From contig BDSL01000064.1 in NCBI GenBank assembly GCA_003116995.1, positions 496,001 through 560,000 on the forward strand: 64,000 nt of DNA, given 5' to 3'. The notes below the pieces were generated by a model, which searched no databases, was not told the origin of the DNA, and saw nothing but the letters and a program-made list of their open reading frames with translations. A program made the position numbers and the translations under genes. The stretch comes from Yamagishiella unicocca. Taxonomy: Eukaryota > Chlorophyta > Chlorophyceae > Chlamydomonadales > Volvocaceae. Every line of letters begins with the position of its first letter. The first letter of the stretch is position 1. Of this stretch, positions 37,401-48,615 are shown in pieces.

Positions 37401-40400
37401 TCCAGGGGGCCCTAGGCTCCCCCACATTGTTCAGCCCACCCGCCGGCCCCCCACGACAGCCGCCGAAGGTCGACAAACGACCTCCGCCTTTCAGTTTCAT
37501 CAACCAAGCTCTCCAGAACGCACCTCCAAACGTCTGTCCTAGACGGTTTTTCCTTAGTACACGGTTTTTCCTTGCAAACCCCCAGGACAGCAGCAGCGGA
37601 ATCAGCAGCACAGCACGACGGCGTTTCGCGGTCTCCCACGCGCGCACAACTGCCGTCATAACCGCCAACGAACACGAGGGCGGGCGCTCTTGCCTGCTCA
37701 TGCCTCACCTGTTGTGCTCTCACGTATGTGTGTTGTGGCTCATGCGCTGTCGCCTCGCCCCTCGCCGCGATCCGCTTCCTCCGTCCGTGCCGCTCCGCTG
37801 CCGCGGCGCCCTCCACCCCTCTTTGCAGTGCTCCGTGCTTCTTGCCGATGGCCGCATCGTGGCCTTCCGTGGATTGCGCGTCCGCATGGGGGTGAGTGGC
37901 GGGCTAGCGAGGGCAACCGTGGGAACGACGGGGTGAGAGGGGCGGGGGGATGTGTGGAGGGCAGGGAGGGGGAGAGGGCAGGGAGGGAGGGGATAGGAAC
38001 AGCAACTGGCATGTTGGCGCGCTGTCACCGATCGTGTTGTGTTTGCGTTACGGTTTGTGTCGTATCGCCCTGGGCCTCCGCGAGAAGCCACATCGTGACG
38101 TAGTGGGCTGGAGCGGGCCTTCCCTGTGGGCCTGCACCAACATAGCGTACTGACGCTTAGCCCCCTCCCTCCCCTGCCCCCCTCCCGCCCTCCCTCGCTG
38201 CCGCAGCTACACTCGGGCCTGTCGGACCCCCGCCACGTCACCTTCAACAAGGTGGCCTCGGCGTACCAGTACTCGGGTGAGGCGGCGGGAGTGGTTTCGG
38301 AGGGAGGGAAGCAGGGAAGGAGGTCCCTGGCGGTGGGACCTGATACCCCAGTGGGGCCATCTGGTTGGCAATCTCGGCGCGGCGGGGTGCGTCGGTTTCG
38401 GAGCTGGGTAGCCGTCCACCGCTCCTTTGCGTCGGTTTCGGGGCTAGTAGCTGTCTGTGGCTCCGATGCCACACTGACCACGCAACACCACCAACCACAC
38501 CACGCCGACCCCAATCCAACGCTGCAATCCTGCCGCCCTGCCATCGAATCCAATCCTGTGCCCCACTGCCCCGTCGCTGTGCACCCACTACACTTCCCAT
38601 GTCGAGTAAACGGGTATTTCCTGTAACACCCCCCCACCCCTCGCTGTGCAGGCGAGTTCGCTGAGACCACCCACCTGGTCTGTGGCTCCGATGCCACACT
38701 GACCACGCAACACCACCAACCACACCACGCCGACCCCAATCCAACGCTGCAATCCTGCCGCCCTGCCATCGAATCCAATCCTGTGCCCCACTGCCCCGTC
38801 GCTGTGCACCCACTACACTTCCCATGTCGAGTAAACGGGTATTTCCTGTAACACCCCCCCACCCCTCGCTGTGCAGGCGAGTTCGCTGAGACCACCCACC
38901 TGGTCAGCGAGGCGGCCCACGGCGGCCTGGTGGTCATGTCCGGCAGCGCCTTCACGCGCCTGAGGAACAGCGTGGAGCAGAGCCTCCCTAGCGCGTCAGA
39001 CAGGGCGTGGAAGGACGTGATGGTGGTGTATGCAGGGCACCACGTGCTCAAGGGCGCTGCCGCCGCTGCCGCCGCCTCTGCCTCGCGTCACGATGGCTCC
39101 TTGGGCGGACCGGGGGGGCCGGGGGCGAGGGGCACGGCAGAGACCTCCGTGACACCCACGGGGCCGTCCACCGGGGGGGGGGCGGCGACACCGGCCTCGG
39201 CGGCCGCTAGCGTCACGAGCCAAGCCACACGCGGCTTGCAGGTGGAGGGCGCCAGCCCGCGAGCCCAGCTGGCGGGATGCGGCGCACACTCGCGCAGGGA
39301 GGTGCCCAACCCCACCACACCGCTGCCGGCGCCGCCGCGGGCGCCGCCGGCGCCGGCGGCGCCGCCGCCGCCGCAGACGCAGACACAGACGCGCACCCGG
39401 GCCTCCAGCAGCAGCGGCGACAGCAGCAGCGGCAGCGAGGACACCTCGGCCCGAAGTGGCAGGGTGCAGTTGGAGATGTCGGGTGAGGGCCAGCCGGCGA
39501 TGTTCTCCTTGAGCGCGGCGGCGGCGGCGGCCGCTCCCGGGACGTGGCAGCAGAGGCTCCTGGCCGGCGGGCCGCAGCTGCAGATGCAGCTGCAGGCGCA
39601 GCCGTGGACTGCAGAGGGCACGGGACGGAAGCCGGAAGGCACGTTGCGGGCGTGGACGTGGCGATCGCTTGCGGGCAGGACCCTGCGGGACCTGGGGACC
39701 GTGCATAAGGACACCACGCGGCACTACACCCCAGCGCACCTGCCTCAGCCCCTCTACGTTGCCGTGCCGGCTGGGCTGCTGTGCCGCCTGGCGCTGTGCC
39801 CCCCGCTCCGAAGCCAACGCGTCACCCAGCTGTCCTCCCTGGACGCGCCCACGGGCTGCATCACGGTGGTGTTCCTCAAGGTGGTGGGCGCGTCCACGCT
39901 GCTGGCGGAGCTGCCGGGCCCGGCGGCGCAGGCTCTGGACCAGTGCCAGCGGCTGGTGTGCGGGCTGCTGGGCAACGCGGGCGGCTACCTGGTGGAGGGG
40001 TGCGGGGACGGGCTGGTGCTGGCGGCGTTCGGCTCGCCGGCGGCGGCGGTGGAGTGGGCGCTGGACTGCGTGGAGGGGCTCAAGCGGCTGGTGCGTGGCT
40101 GGGGGGGGAGAGCGCGGAGGGGGGCGGCATTGCGGGGCTGGAGGCATTGGGGGGCTGGAGGCGGGGCCGCTGGTGGTTGTTGTTGGTCGTCAACCCTTCC
40201 TCAGCGCGCACTGCATCGGAGGGCAGGACCGCGCCGAGACGGCAGGGCTGGGTACGGTTCCGGGTCTGAGAGGGAGGGGTGCGGATGATAGACTTCATGG
40301 CAGGGCCGGCAGGGCTGCGGTACCTCGCTCTGGCCCTCGCCCCTCCCCCATTCCTGTCAAACCCTCCCCCCTCATCCATTCCTGTCAAACCCTCTCCAAA

Positions 40401-41604
40401 TTCCTACAACAAGATGTGGTGTTTTGCGTTAAGGTTCTAATTTTAAAACCCCCCATCATTCTTGTCAAACCCTATCCGGCAGAACTGGGATCCCGTGCTG
40501 CTGTCCCACGAGCTATGCTCCGAGCAGCTGGACCTGGGTGTCAAGGCCTCGGGTAACTCCTTCCGCCTGGACCGCGCCATGGACTGGCAGCGGGCGCTGA
40601 GGCAGCAGGCCACCGTGCTGGAGAGGGGGCTGCGCATAAAGGTGCGGGGGCGGCGTGGCACAGCAGGGAGGGCACAGCGGGGGAGTCCTCGGCGGCGGGA
40701 GCGGGAGCGGGAGGGGGGAGCCGCGCTGGGAGCGCAGGCCGCTGGGTGCGAATCATTGTGCTGACGTGTCACGCGGGGTTGGACGGTTGGTATGGGTGTG
40801 ACCCGGCCGTGTGGGTGTGACCCGGCCGTGTGCTCTGCCATGCAATGATGTGATGTCTGCCCTCCCGTCCCCCCGGCCCCGCCCCCGCCCACCGCCCTTT
40901 TTAGTTTTAGCCAAGTCCTTCAGCATGCATCTCGAAACGTACCGTATGTCCTAAACGGTTTTTCCGTCGTACACGGGTTTTCCTTGCACCCCCCCCCCCG
41001 ACCCCAACCCCGCCCCCCCGCTGTCCGCCCAGGTCGGCCTGGCAGCCGGCGTGGCTTCACACTCCGTCAACGAAACCTCCGGCCGGTTGTCGTACCGTGG
41101 CAAGGTGGGACATGCTCGGGGGCCAGCGTCCTCTGTACGACCAGCCCAGGCCCTCCCTCACAGCAGCCCTCTCGCAGTGAAACCAGCTACGCACGCATGC
41201 CTTCCGCCCCAGCCCTGTAGCGCCACCACCCAACTACCCGTCCACCCCCGCCCTGTAGCACCACCACCTAACCTCCTACCTAGCACATGCCGACGGTACG
41301 GCAACTCCTACGTGACACACATGCCGGCGGTGCAGTACCTCCTGCAGTACCTACCTAACACATGCCGGTGCCGATGCCGGTGGTTGCGCAGGTGATGAAC
41401 CGGGCGGCTCGCATCGCCGGCATCGCGGCCGCGGGTCAGGTGCTGTGCAGCGGGGCGGTGTGGGACGGCTGCGAGCAGGCCGACGAGGACTTCCCGCACC
41501 GGGTGACGGGGATGTGCCTGGGCCCTATGCCGCTCAAGGGCATTCGGGAGCCCGTGGCGGTGGTGCAGTGCGTGCGGGAGGGCGATGGGGGCCTCGCGAG
41601 CTGA
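31490..41604 (+). CDS. Receptor-type class III nucleotidyl cyclase with solute-binding-type ectodomain and two cyclase domains
   Basis: Fourteen exons: 31490-31665, 31742-31850, 32169-32442, 32915-33940, 34348-35094, 35591-35809, 36095-36202, 36334-37280, 37829-37891, 38207-38276, 38877-40090, 40483-40641, 41033-41104 and 41392-41604. They sum to 5397 bases (1798 residues). A signal peptide ends near residue 22 (VVILIAVSPLAVSA). Residues about 60-750 resemble type 1 ABC solute-binding proteins, with TFLLMWYRTDAL and GLCLTTNP. A membrane span lies at about 790-815, followed by RRRRR. Cyclase domain 1 has ITDVQNST, EGDSFIVAF and LRVRMGLHSG, but lost the Asn/Arg motif and carries a 280-residue low-complexity insert. 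Cyclase domain 2 has FLKVVGAS (metal Asp replaced by Lys), GCGDGLVLAAF and VMNRAARIAG. The two would form one asymmetric site producing cAMP or cGMP; the substrate cannot be decided. It presumably senses an extracellular ligand. Exon 3 has a weak acceptor (AAAAG). Confidence 0.85.
35400..35541 (+). repeat. About 31-bp intronic tandem repeat, 4-5 copies
   Basis: Units of TCTTGCCGACCCAGATCGAA followed by ATGGGGAAA are repeated in cyclase intron 5 (35095-35590), with one-base length changes. One open frame crosses the array, but phases of the flanking exons place it in the intron. Confidence 0.85.
35880..36025 (-). repeat. Dispersed element, family 3, copy in cyclase intron 6
   Basis: Read on the minus strand it contains GGTGTACCCGACAAGATGGC, then CCCTCTTCCCTTGCCCCCAT and GTGGTGACTGCCTG. 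The same order appears on the + strand at 59515-59620. The last part is itself repeated three times here. Confidence 0.7.
37424..37590 (+). repeat. Dispersed element, family 2
   Basis: This copy in cyclase intron 8 runs from a GCCGAAGGTCGACAAACGAC segment through CAACCAAGCTCTCCAGAACG to GTCCTAGACGGTTTTTCCTT, and ends CGGTTTTTCCTTGCAAACCCCC. Copies lie at 40915, 41613 (reverse) and 52768. Confidence 0.65.
38456..38905 (+). repeat. 225-bp tandem duplication spanning a 3' splice site
   Basis: The block starting TGTGGCTCCGATGCC repeats at 38681. Each copy holds a family 1-like core (TGTCGAGTAAACGGGTATTT) at about 38596 and 38821. Each then has GTGCAG and the first 30 bases of cyclase exon 11. 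The real exon follows the second copy (38877). Confidence 0.9.
40915..41000 (+). repeat. Dispersed element, family 2, partial
   Basis: The 3' half of the family, CAGCATGCATCTCGAAACG to ACGGGTTTTCCTTGCACCCC, occupies cyclase intron 12 and ends 32 bases before the exon 13 acceptor. Confidence 0.65.
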
Positions 41605-41612
41605 GGGGAGGG

Positions 41613-41765
41613 TGCAAGGAAAACCCGTGGGTGCGAGGAAAAACCGTTTAGGACAGACGTTTTGAGATGCAGGCTGGAGAACTGGGTTGAGGATACGAAA
41701 GACGAAGGTCCCGACGAGCTGGGGGTGTGGGGGGGGATGCAAGGAAAAACCGTGTACGAAAGAAA
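41613..41765 (-). repeat. Dispersed element, family 2, downstream of the cyclase gene
   Basis: A reverse-oriented copy just after the cyclase stop contains AAAACCGTTTAGGACAGACG, then TTTTGAGATGCAGGCTGGAG and AACTGGGTTGAGGATACG. Because it lies outside any intron, the family is a mobile or dispersed repeat rather than a splicing signal. Confidence 0.65.
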
Positions 41766-42111
41766 GCTGAGAGGGGGGAGGGCTGAGGGCGCTGGGGCTG
41801 CGGCCCTGAAGGCCTGAGGCTGAGGCCCAGAGGCTCGGTCGAGTTGCCGCCCTGGTTGTTCGGTTTCGGCCTTCATGTCTGCACGGAAGTTGGCTTCGCT
41901 GAAGCATAAAAGCCAAATAAGCAGCCGCAACCAATGCGGGCGCGGGGGCGGGTGGGCGTGGGGGTGGGGTTGCGCAGACGTGGGTGTAATCGGGTGATTT
42001 GTGGCGCGGTGAGTAGAGCTGTGGGGGAGGAGGGAGGTCGGATGCAGTAAGGATTGCAGCTGAAGGCATGCATGCGGTATGATGCACGTATGTCGCTGGG
42101 GAATTTGATGA

Positions 42112-42300
42112 TTGGCAGGCAAGCAGGGAGGCAGGAATGCAGGCGGACTGGCAGGCAGGCAGGATTGCAGGCGGACAGGCAGGCAGGCAGGAATGCAGGG
42201 GTGCAGGCAGGCGGACAGGCAGGCAGGCAGGGAGGCAGGCAGGCAGGAATGCAGGCAGGGAGGCAGGCAGAAAGGGATGCAGGCGGGCAGGCAGGGAAGC
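42112..42300 (+). repeat. GCAGGCAG minisatellite
   Basis: GGCAGGCAGGCAGGAATGCA and related GCAG-based units repeat for about 190 bases. The apparent Cys/Leu/Pro/Ala frames on either strand are products of this repeat. Confidence 0.9.
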
Positions 42301-43746
42301 AACTCGGGCTACAATGCGTGGCCGCGCAACACACGTGTACGAAGTATGATGACGGCGTTGATGGTGGGGTGATGATGGTGGGGTGATGCCAACAGATGAT
42401 GACCTCAATCAATGATGGTGTCACTCGCAACAGTTTGGCGGTAGTGATGCGGCGGCTCCCAGCGCTAGAATCTCAGTATGCGAGAGGCAGCTTGTCCTGT
42501 CATACGATATTCAGAAACATGCCTGGTGCTGATCGGCAGTCCGACGCGGGCTGGCGCTGTAGGTATGTACCATTGGTGGGTAGGTATGTACGATTTGTGC
42601 TCCCAGGCGGGTTGGCGGCCCTGTCAGCGTTTCTGGCGCACTGGCTGTTTTAATGGCTGTTGCAGACGCAAGCGAGGTGTGTTGCCCAAACGCCCGTGCC
42701 GCTGTCTGGATATCTTCGAATCAAGCAAACGATCGGCGCCGATGCGGCCGGCAAGATGTGCGCCGCCGCGGCGCTCCAGGGAGGTGATGGGGCTGTACTT
42801 GCGCCGCTTGGTGGTGCAGGACGGACAGCAAGGTGTGTTGTATATTGGGGATGGCGTTGGTGGCGAGGCTCGCCAGACCACCAACCCGACCACCAGAAGT
42901 ACAAAGCAACAACCGAATGCAATGACGAATTGTGTTGGAAGGGTCCTACGGAGCTGGCTGTGACTGGCTCTCCGTAGCTTGCTTTTCCCTCGTCGGTCGA
43001 CGTGCAATAAATGTCGTTGGCATTGGCGTTGGCGCCCTACCAAGCCATGATACCGTTTGAAACTCCGTTAGATGCGTAGGGTGTGAGCAACTTGAGGAGT
43101 TGCATGTAGGTGGCTTGCTTGTTAGGGTAGTTGCGCCGACGCAGCTTGCTTAGTTAGGCACATTGCTGTTACCGTAGCAGCCGCCAACGTGCCCGCCGCC
43201 GCTCGCAGCCGACGCGTGTTGCCGCGATTGGTGCGTGACGGCGCGCAGGCACGTATCACTTCATGGGCAGACGGACGGACAGACAGACGAGCGGATATAT
43301 TGTTTCAGATTGTATGGCTGGGTGGCGAGGCAGGGGAAGGGCCGATGCGTTCGCGGCCGCCGTGAGGTGGGAGGTCCTTCTTCCTTCCGCTGCTACGCGA
43401 GAGATGGTTTGGAATGAGGTGGCGAAACGTCTCCTGTCTCCGGAAAGGCCTTGCCATGAGCGCAGTGGCTTCATTCCGCCCCGCGGTCCCGCCCCGCGCG
43501 ATGAATAAATGCTCGCAAGCGGACAGCAAGCAAGCACCCCATCGAGCGGCGACACAACATGTTTGGCTAGGCCGCCCGCTCGGGTTTGCCGCCTCACTGG
43601 CCTTGCTGCTGATCACAGTGTCGGGCCGTGCGTGGGACGCTTGAGTCGCAGCTTGCTGGTGGGTTGTGATTGCGCGCAGGATGTGGTAGCAACGTGGGTC
43701 GTCATTGCATTGCTTATGGGCCCTCTTTGCTCATAGGTTGTAATGG

Positions 43747-43885
43747 CTCATGCGTTGTAGTTGCTGAAAGGTTGTCATTGCTCATACATCGTCTTTGCCC
43801 ATGCGTGCGGTTGCTCATGCGTTGTAGTTGCTGAAAGGTTGTCATTGCTCATACATCGTCTTTTCCCATGCGTGCGGTTGCTCAT
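43747..43885 (+). repeat. 67-bp tandem repeat, 2 copies
   Basis: The unit CTCATGCGTTGTAGTTGCTG followed by AAAGGTTGTCATTGCTC starts at 43747 and 43814, with a partial third. Confidence 0.85.
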
Positions 43886-45892
43886 GCGTTGTGTTTGCGC
43901 ATATGCATGCGTTGCGATTGCTCATGGACTTGTGCTCGTGATAACGCGACAGCCCACCGGTTTCGTACCGTCGCAGTCCCGTAGGTAACGGCTTTCGTCC
44001 AATGTCTAAATGGCGAACGTTGGGTGGGAACTAACTACCGTATTCCTTGCGTCAAAAACGCTGAAGCCATTAAATTATCATCACGCCGCTTGCTTTGTCA
44101 TGACGTTTATTGTTTTTCTTTCCCGCGCTTAGGTCGCGGTCGCAGCCCTGATTGCTAGCAGCAAAGGGTAGTACGGAATGTAGCCTTGAAACAGCTCCGA
44201 AACCGAGAACCCAGCGCGTGGGTTTCGATTCTGGCTTAGGAGAGGAGTTACCGCACGGTGCATCCCGGCGGCAACCCGCCACACTGTTTGTTGGAGGCAC
44301 GTGGGCCGGCACTTGGAGGCAAGTTGACGAGGTGTTGGGAGGAGACCCGTGGGTCGGCACTTTGCGACAAGTGGCCGAGGGAAGGCCGGCCTAGTCATCA
44401 TGAGCGGTTGTGGCAGGTCTACGTGATGAATGGGTACATTGATGTGTAAAGCTCTAGATGACGTGGTGCGCTCTGAACCACTGCTGTAACGGGGTACCGT
44501 TTTCTTTGTAACGGGCTTACCAACTCCTATTAGCCGAGGCCAGTCATGGCTGGTTTCAAAAATCAGCTCGGGGGGGTCCGATCGATACTGTGCGGATTGC
44601 CGGCACCTGCGACAGCAGCCAGGCAAGAGCGGCGGGAATAGGGGCGGCAGCAGGCACCTGGCTGCACTAGCAGGACAGACGCGAAGGCTGGGGCTTATGC
44701 ATGCAAGCTGTGTCGTTAACCCTGCTCGGGGATTGCGTGTCGTACGCTCGCCTGCACATATGCGGACAGCGGGCTGGCCAGGCTTCCGCTGGTTCGGCGG
44801 TAAACGCGGCGGCGCTCGGCAGGTGGCAAGCCGACATGCTTCTGTCGCTTGCGGGGCCTGGTTTGAGCAGTTGGGTAAGTAGCTGGTAGTAGTAAGATGT
44901 CAGCTTGGAAGACATGGTTCAGGATTCAACCGTTTCAGGGGAGCTGCCACAAGTGTGGTTCAGGGCTTCAAGCTTGGGCAGGCTCGGGAGCACATGCTCT
45001 TACAATACCGATACACATGCAGACGCAGCAGCAACGGCAGCGGCTCCCGACAGCGGAGCGTGGCGCGGGCTCCGGTGCACATGCGCCTGCATGCGCCTGG
45101 AATACCGGCAAGGACACAACCGCAGCAGCAGTAGGTGCTACGGTGCGGGCAAGGGCACACCGCGGGGCACTTGTGGGGCGGCGAATGGCTTATGCGTGGG
45201 ACCAGTAGCGGCGCCAGGGGCATCACGTATCCCACGTGAGCAGTGGTAAAGGAGACTGCACTTGTGCGCATCACGTTGCTCCCTAGTAACTGTGTGTCGT
45301 GTCACTAACCATGCTGCAACAGCGGCCACGCACTCCTGCCAACGAGTCCATGGCCGAGGCGCTTGGGGTGCGGCGAATGGCGTATGGGCAGGACCAGCAG
45401 CGGCACTAGGGAATTATATCTCAGTTGGAGGCTACACTTGTGCGCATCACGTTACTCAGGCACTGCGTGTCACTTACGCTGCAACAGCGGCCACATATGA
45501 CTTTAAGTTGCACGCTTTCATGTTACTCTCCCGGCAGTGCACTGACGAGGTTCTAACGGCAGTAACAGTTTTCGGTGTCTCGCCAATTGACCCGGCAGTG
45601 CGCTTGCGCCCAACCCCCGCCGCATCAATTGCGTCTTATCCTATGCCAGACAGGTTCGCGTTAAAACGCCATGTCCTAAAAAGCGAATCCCCGCACTGTT
45701 GCAGCCGCCAGAGTTAACATTGGGTTACAGGAGGGGAAATAATTGCCCCTCGCCAGAGTCAATCGTCGCTGAAGGGTTGTGACAAGGCGTGCCCATCTAT
45801 AGCCTCGTCCGTCGATATTTCAGTACTTTGCGGCATGTCGTGTTGCCGCTCGGCCTGCGAGGATCCCCCTTATTACGGGCCCTATATAGTTA

Positions 45893-45898
45893 CCGGCC
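45893..45898 (+). promoter_or_regulatory. TATA box candidate of SYLF2
   Basis: CCTATATAGT lies 68-73 bases upstream of the SYLF2 start codon, with an AT-rich leader between. Position fits a volvocine core promoter with a short 5' UTR. Confidence 0.5.
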
Positions 45899-45965
45899 CC
45901 TCAGAAAACTGTGTAGCATTTTTGACAGACTACCACAAATTTTCGCCTAAATAGCCGTTGTCAAA

Positions 45966-48510
45966 ATGAAGGTCGAGCAGGTCGCTAAGGAGATGGTGAA
46001 GGTGGTGTCGAACGTCAAGGGCGCAGTTCAGGCGAAGCGCCTATCGGTACCCGTAAGCAGTAGTGGGTACAAGGTGGGTCTTACCAAAACGCTCCAAGTT
46101 TCTGTTGAAAGTAGTGTCGAGTAGAGTGGCGTCGATGGCATTATTTCGTCGGGACAGCCTAGTGACAGCGACATGCGGCCATTAGCCGAATCATAATCCT
46201 TACACGTTAATTATTTGATACCAAGACATGGCCTCTTCGTCGCTGATGTCCAGGGTTTCTTCGTCATTCACTCGGTCAAGGGGGCGGCCCTGGTCGGATT
46301 TGAGCGTGGCTATGGAATGGCGTTCAAGGTGCAGGACATCCTCCCAGACGGCACGGCAAAGTTGTCTCCGCCCGTAATTGTGAAGGTATCCAAGGTGGCC
46401 GTCGGCTTGCAGCTGGGTAAGCGCACGGCTGTGGGGGTCTGGATTGTTGGATGCGGACTGTCAATATCATGCGTGCCTTTTTACCTATGAAACCCTACTG
46501 TGCCGGTGCGGCTTCAATGCACTGCGTGCCAGGGCCTTGCGCCCTCCCCCACCAGTCCAGCCGCCCCTTCATTGCAAAACGAACACCCTGCCCCTGCCAT
46601 ATGCCAAGTTCAGGCGGTGTTTATATGGTCATATCGTACTTCGCTATACCTCACCCCCCTGCCCTTCATTCCCGATTCCCCATGGCCGTCTCGCCTCTCC
46701 GGATATCATCAGGCTACAACTCCGTGTACTCCCTGGTGCTGATGCCCGATGACGCACAACTGGAGGCGCTGGCCACCGACTCCGAAACCATCATGGTGCG
46801 TGCCGTACCGCACCTGACACGCGTCTCGCCCGTCGCCTGGTGTATTTGGTTTCGGTGCGCACTGCCGTGCCGTCGGGGTACCATCGCTCTTGCTTTGAAT
46901 GACCCAAGACCCCTACCTCCGTCCCTTCCCAGTCGGGTCATCTTGGCCCCACCACATCAACTTTACATTTTAGTGCATATGTCGGCCGACGCGTTTCTCT
47001 TAAGCCCCATCAATCCCTGCTCCCTCCCCTGCTTCCTTCCTCGCAGGGCAAGGCAAGCCAACATGCGAAGAGGGCGGGCCGGGGGCCCCTATTGTGTTTG
47101 TCATGCGTGGGTGCCGTACGCATTGCACAGACGGACGGTCTGGCTTTCCGTTGGGGCATTGCCTACCCCCGGCAGTCGAAGAGCGAGACCACGTACACCC
47201 TACCAGTTCCTAACCGTCGGTCGCGTTACCTGTTTACCGGTATCGGTTGTTTCATGTCATCAACCTGTAGCGACAACACAGCTTTACCATTTGGAAGATG
47301 GTCATATGATCTATTTGTTTACCTGCTTTTTCCACAGCCAGCCGGCTGGTCACGGCACCACCACCAGCGCAGCGACGGACCGTGCAGTGTAGTGCGCGGA
47401 AATATGCCCCTTAGAGGATGCATGTAAGCATAGTTGTAAGACGAATAACATCAATCACCAACGTGAGCTCCGTTTATAGCGTTATTCGCACAACCAACAA
47501 AACAACATGCAGTCCGCACCCTGTTTGCAGCGGCCCCTGTGTGTAACCACGGACCGCTCGCGTCGCAGGACTTCGACCTGAGCGGGATGGGGCATCCCGA
47601 CGCGAGCAATGTCGAGACCACGTTCCACCGGGTGAGAGCGTATATACGGCAGTACGGCAGTGGCCCGTGCCGGAGCCTGCGATTTCATGGCATGACGGCG
47701 GCGAGGCCGGGGTCGGGGGGGGGGTCGAGCCAGCGCTAGTACGAGAGCTACGGACGGTATCACGTTTCAGTCCCTCCTCCCAGTCAAGCTTTCAGCCGCA
47801 TCACCGTTCGCCGCTGCCCCTGCACCCCTGCCTCCGTCGCTGCCGCTGCACTGCAGACGTCCATCACCGCTTCGAGCCACGGAGTTCGCATCGCCCCCAC
47901 CACGCTGTCCGTCTCCGACAGCCTCATGGTGTGCGATGTGTCACTGTACGGTGAGTACGACGACGGCTGTCGTACGGAACATTGGCTTGGGGCGGGCGGG
48001 CGGGTTCCTGGCCGTTTGTCCGGCTCCAGGGAGGAGGGCGCCGCTTGAGGCGCAGACGCTGTGGGTTCACGGAAGGGCGCCACCGTGGGGGGGGACCCCG
48101 CTTTCGGAGTTGGTGTGTTGGAGCGCGTTCATTAGGGCGCCGGATCCGTTGGATGGAGGCCGTGTATCATCAGGGCGCCGGATCCGTTGCTCAGTCACGT
48201 GGTGTGCCTCCATAGAGTCACGTGGGTGCAGCGCTATCGTCTCCCCCCGCCACACTCCTCCAACCCTATAACCCTATAACCCTAAAACCCTATAACCCTA
48301 TAACCCTAAAACCCCACGCGCCCTCGCACAGGCGGCACCCTGAAGGTGGACAAGGAGCTGATGGCCCAAGCGTACGGCGATGCGTACGGCAGCCCGCTCG
48401 ACGTCCTGCGCGGCAAGGTTGCGGTGCCCGAGGCTCTCCAGGCGCTCGTGAGCACCATCACCGCCAGCATCTCGGAGCTGACAGCGCCCAAGGTGCTGCA
48501 CGTGGCGTGA
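45966..48510 (+). CDS. SYLF-domain (Ysc84/DUF500-like) protein, copy 2
   Basis: Exons 45966-46073, 46254-46416, 46713-46795, 47569-47631, 47857-47950 and 48332-48510 sum to 690 bases and 229 residues, the same length as copy 1. Characteristic blocks are GFFVIHSVKGAALVGFERGY, SPPVIVKVSKVAVGLQLG, GYNSVYSLVLMPDDAQLEAL, DFDLSGMGHPDASN and LSVSDSLMVCDVSLYG. All five introns sit at the same codons and phases as in copy 1, so the two arose by duplication of an intron-containing gene. Small compensating length changes occur in exons 1, 3, 5 and 6. The family binds phosphoinositide membranes; the algal role is unknown. A possible extra exon starting at 47047 (GKASQHAKRAG) was not included because the phases join without it. 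Confidence 0.85.
48262..48309 (+). repeat. Interstitial telomere-like octamer array
   Basis: Six octamers in SYLF2 intron 5 alternate as AACCCTAT, AACCCTAT, AACCCTAA, twice over, giving a 24-base higher-order unit. AACCCTAA is a rotation of CCCTAAAA, the C-strand of the volvocine telomere repeat TTTTAGGG. Confidence 0.85.
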
Positions 48511-48512
48511 GG

Positions 48513-48615
48513 GGCCTGCTGCCCTACGGCCTGCTGCCCTACGGCCTGCTGCCCTACGGCCTGCTGCCCTACGGCCTGCTGCCCTACGGCCTGCTGCCCT
48601 GCGGCCTGCTGCCCC
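48513..48615 (+). repeat. 15-bp tandem repeat at the SYLF2 3' end
   Basis: Seven copies of GGCCTGCTGCCCTAC, the last two slightly changed, begin three bases after the SYLF2 stop codon. They are expected in the 3' UTR. Confidence 0.95.

Larger units (their letters stand above)
41605..45965. other. Gene-free region of 4.4 kb with minisatellites
   Basis: No convincing exon is seen between the cyclase and SYLF2. A TGTAA at about 41983 could be the cyclase polyadenylation signal. Reading frames across 42.4-43.0 kb and 45.26-45.72 kb lack any recognisable motif. An imperfect duplication (unit about 177 bases, with CACTTGTGCGCATCACGTT at 45257 and 45434) lies near the right end. Confidence 0.45.

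Noticed and set aside
37720..39051. 443-residue minus-strand frame containing an internal duplication
   Set aside because: It spans cyclase introns 8-10 and translates the 225-base intronic duplication; there are no motifs.
38996..40147. 383-residue minus-strand frame
   Set aside because: It is antisense to cyclase exon 11, which carries recognisable cyclase motifs.
41308..42430. Long minus-strand frames rich in CLPAC repeats
   Set aside because: They are products of the GCAG minisatellite at 42112-42300 and the antisense of the last cyclase exon.
45262..45717. 151-residue open frame upstream of SYLF2
   Set aside because: It lies across an imperfect tandem duplication and has no motif or conserved counterpart near SYLF1.
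47047..47130. Possible extra SYLF2 exon (GKASQHAKRAGRG)
   Set aside because: There is no good donor, no counterpart in SYLF1, and phases and length match the paralogue without it.
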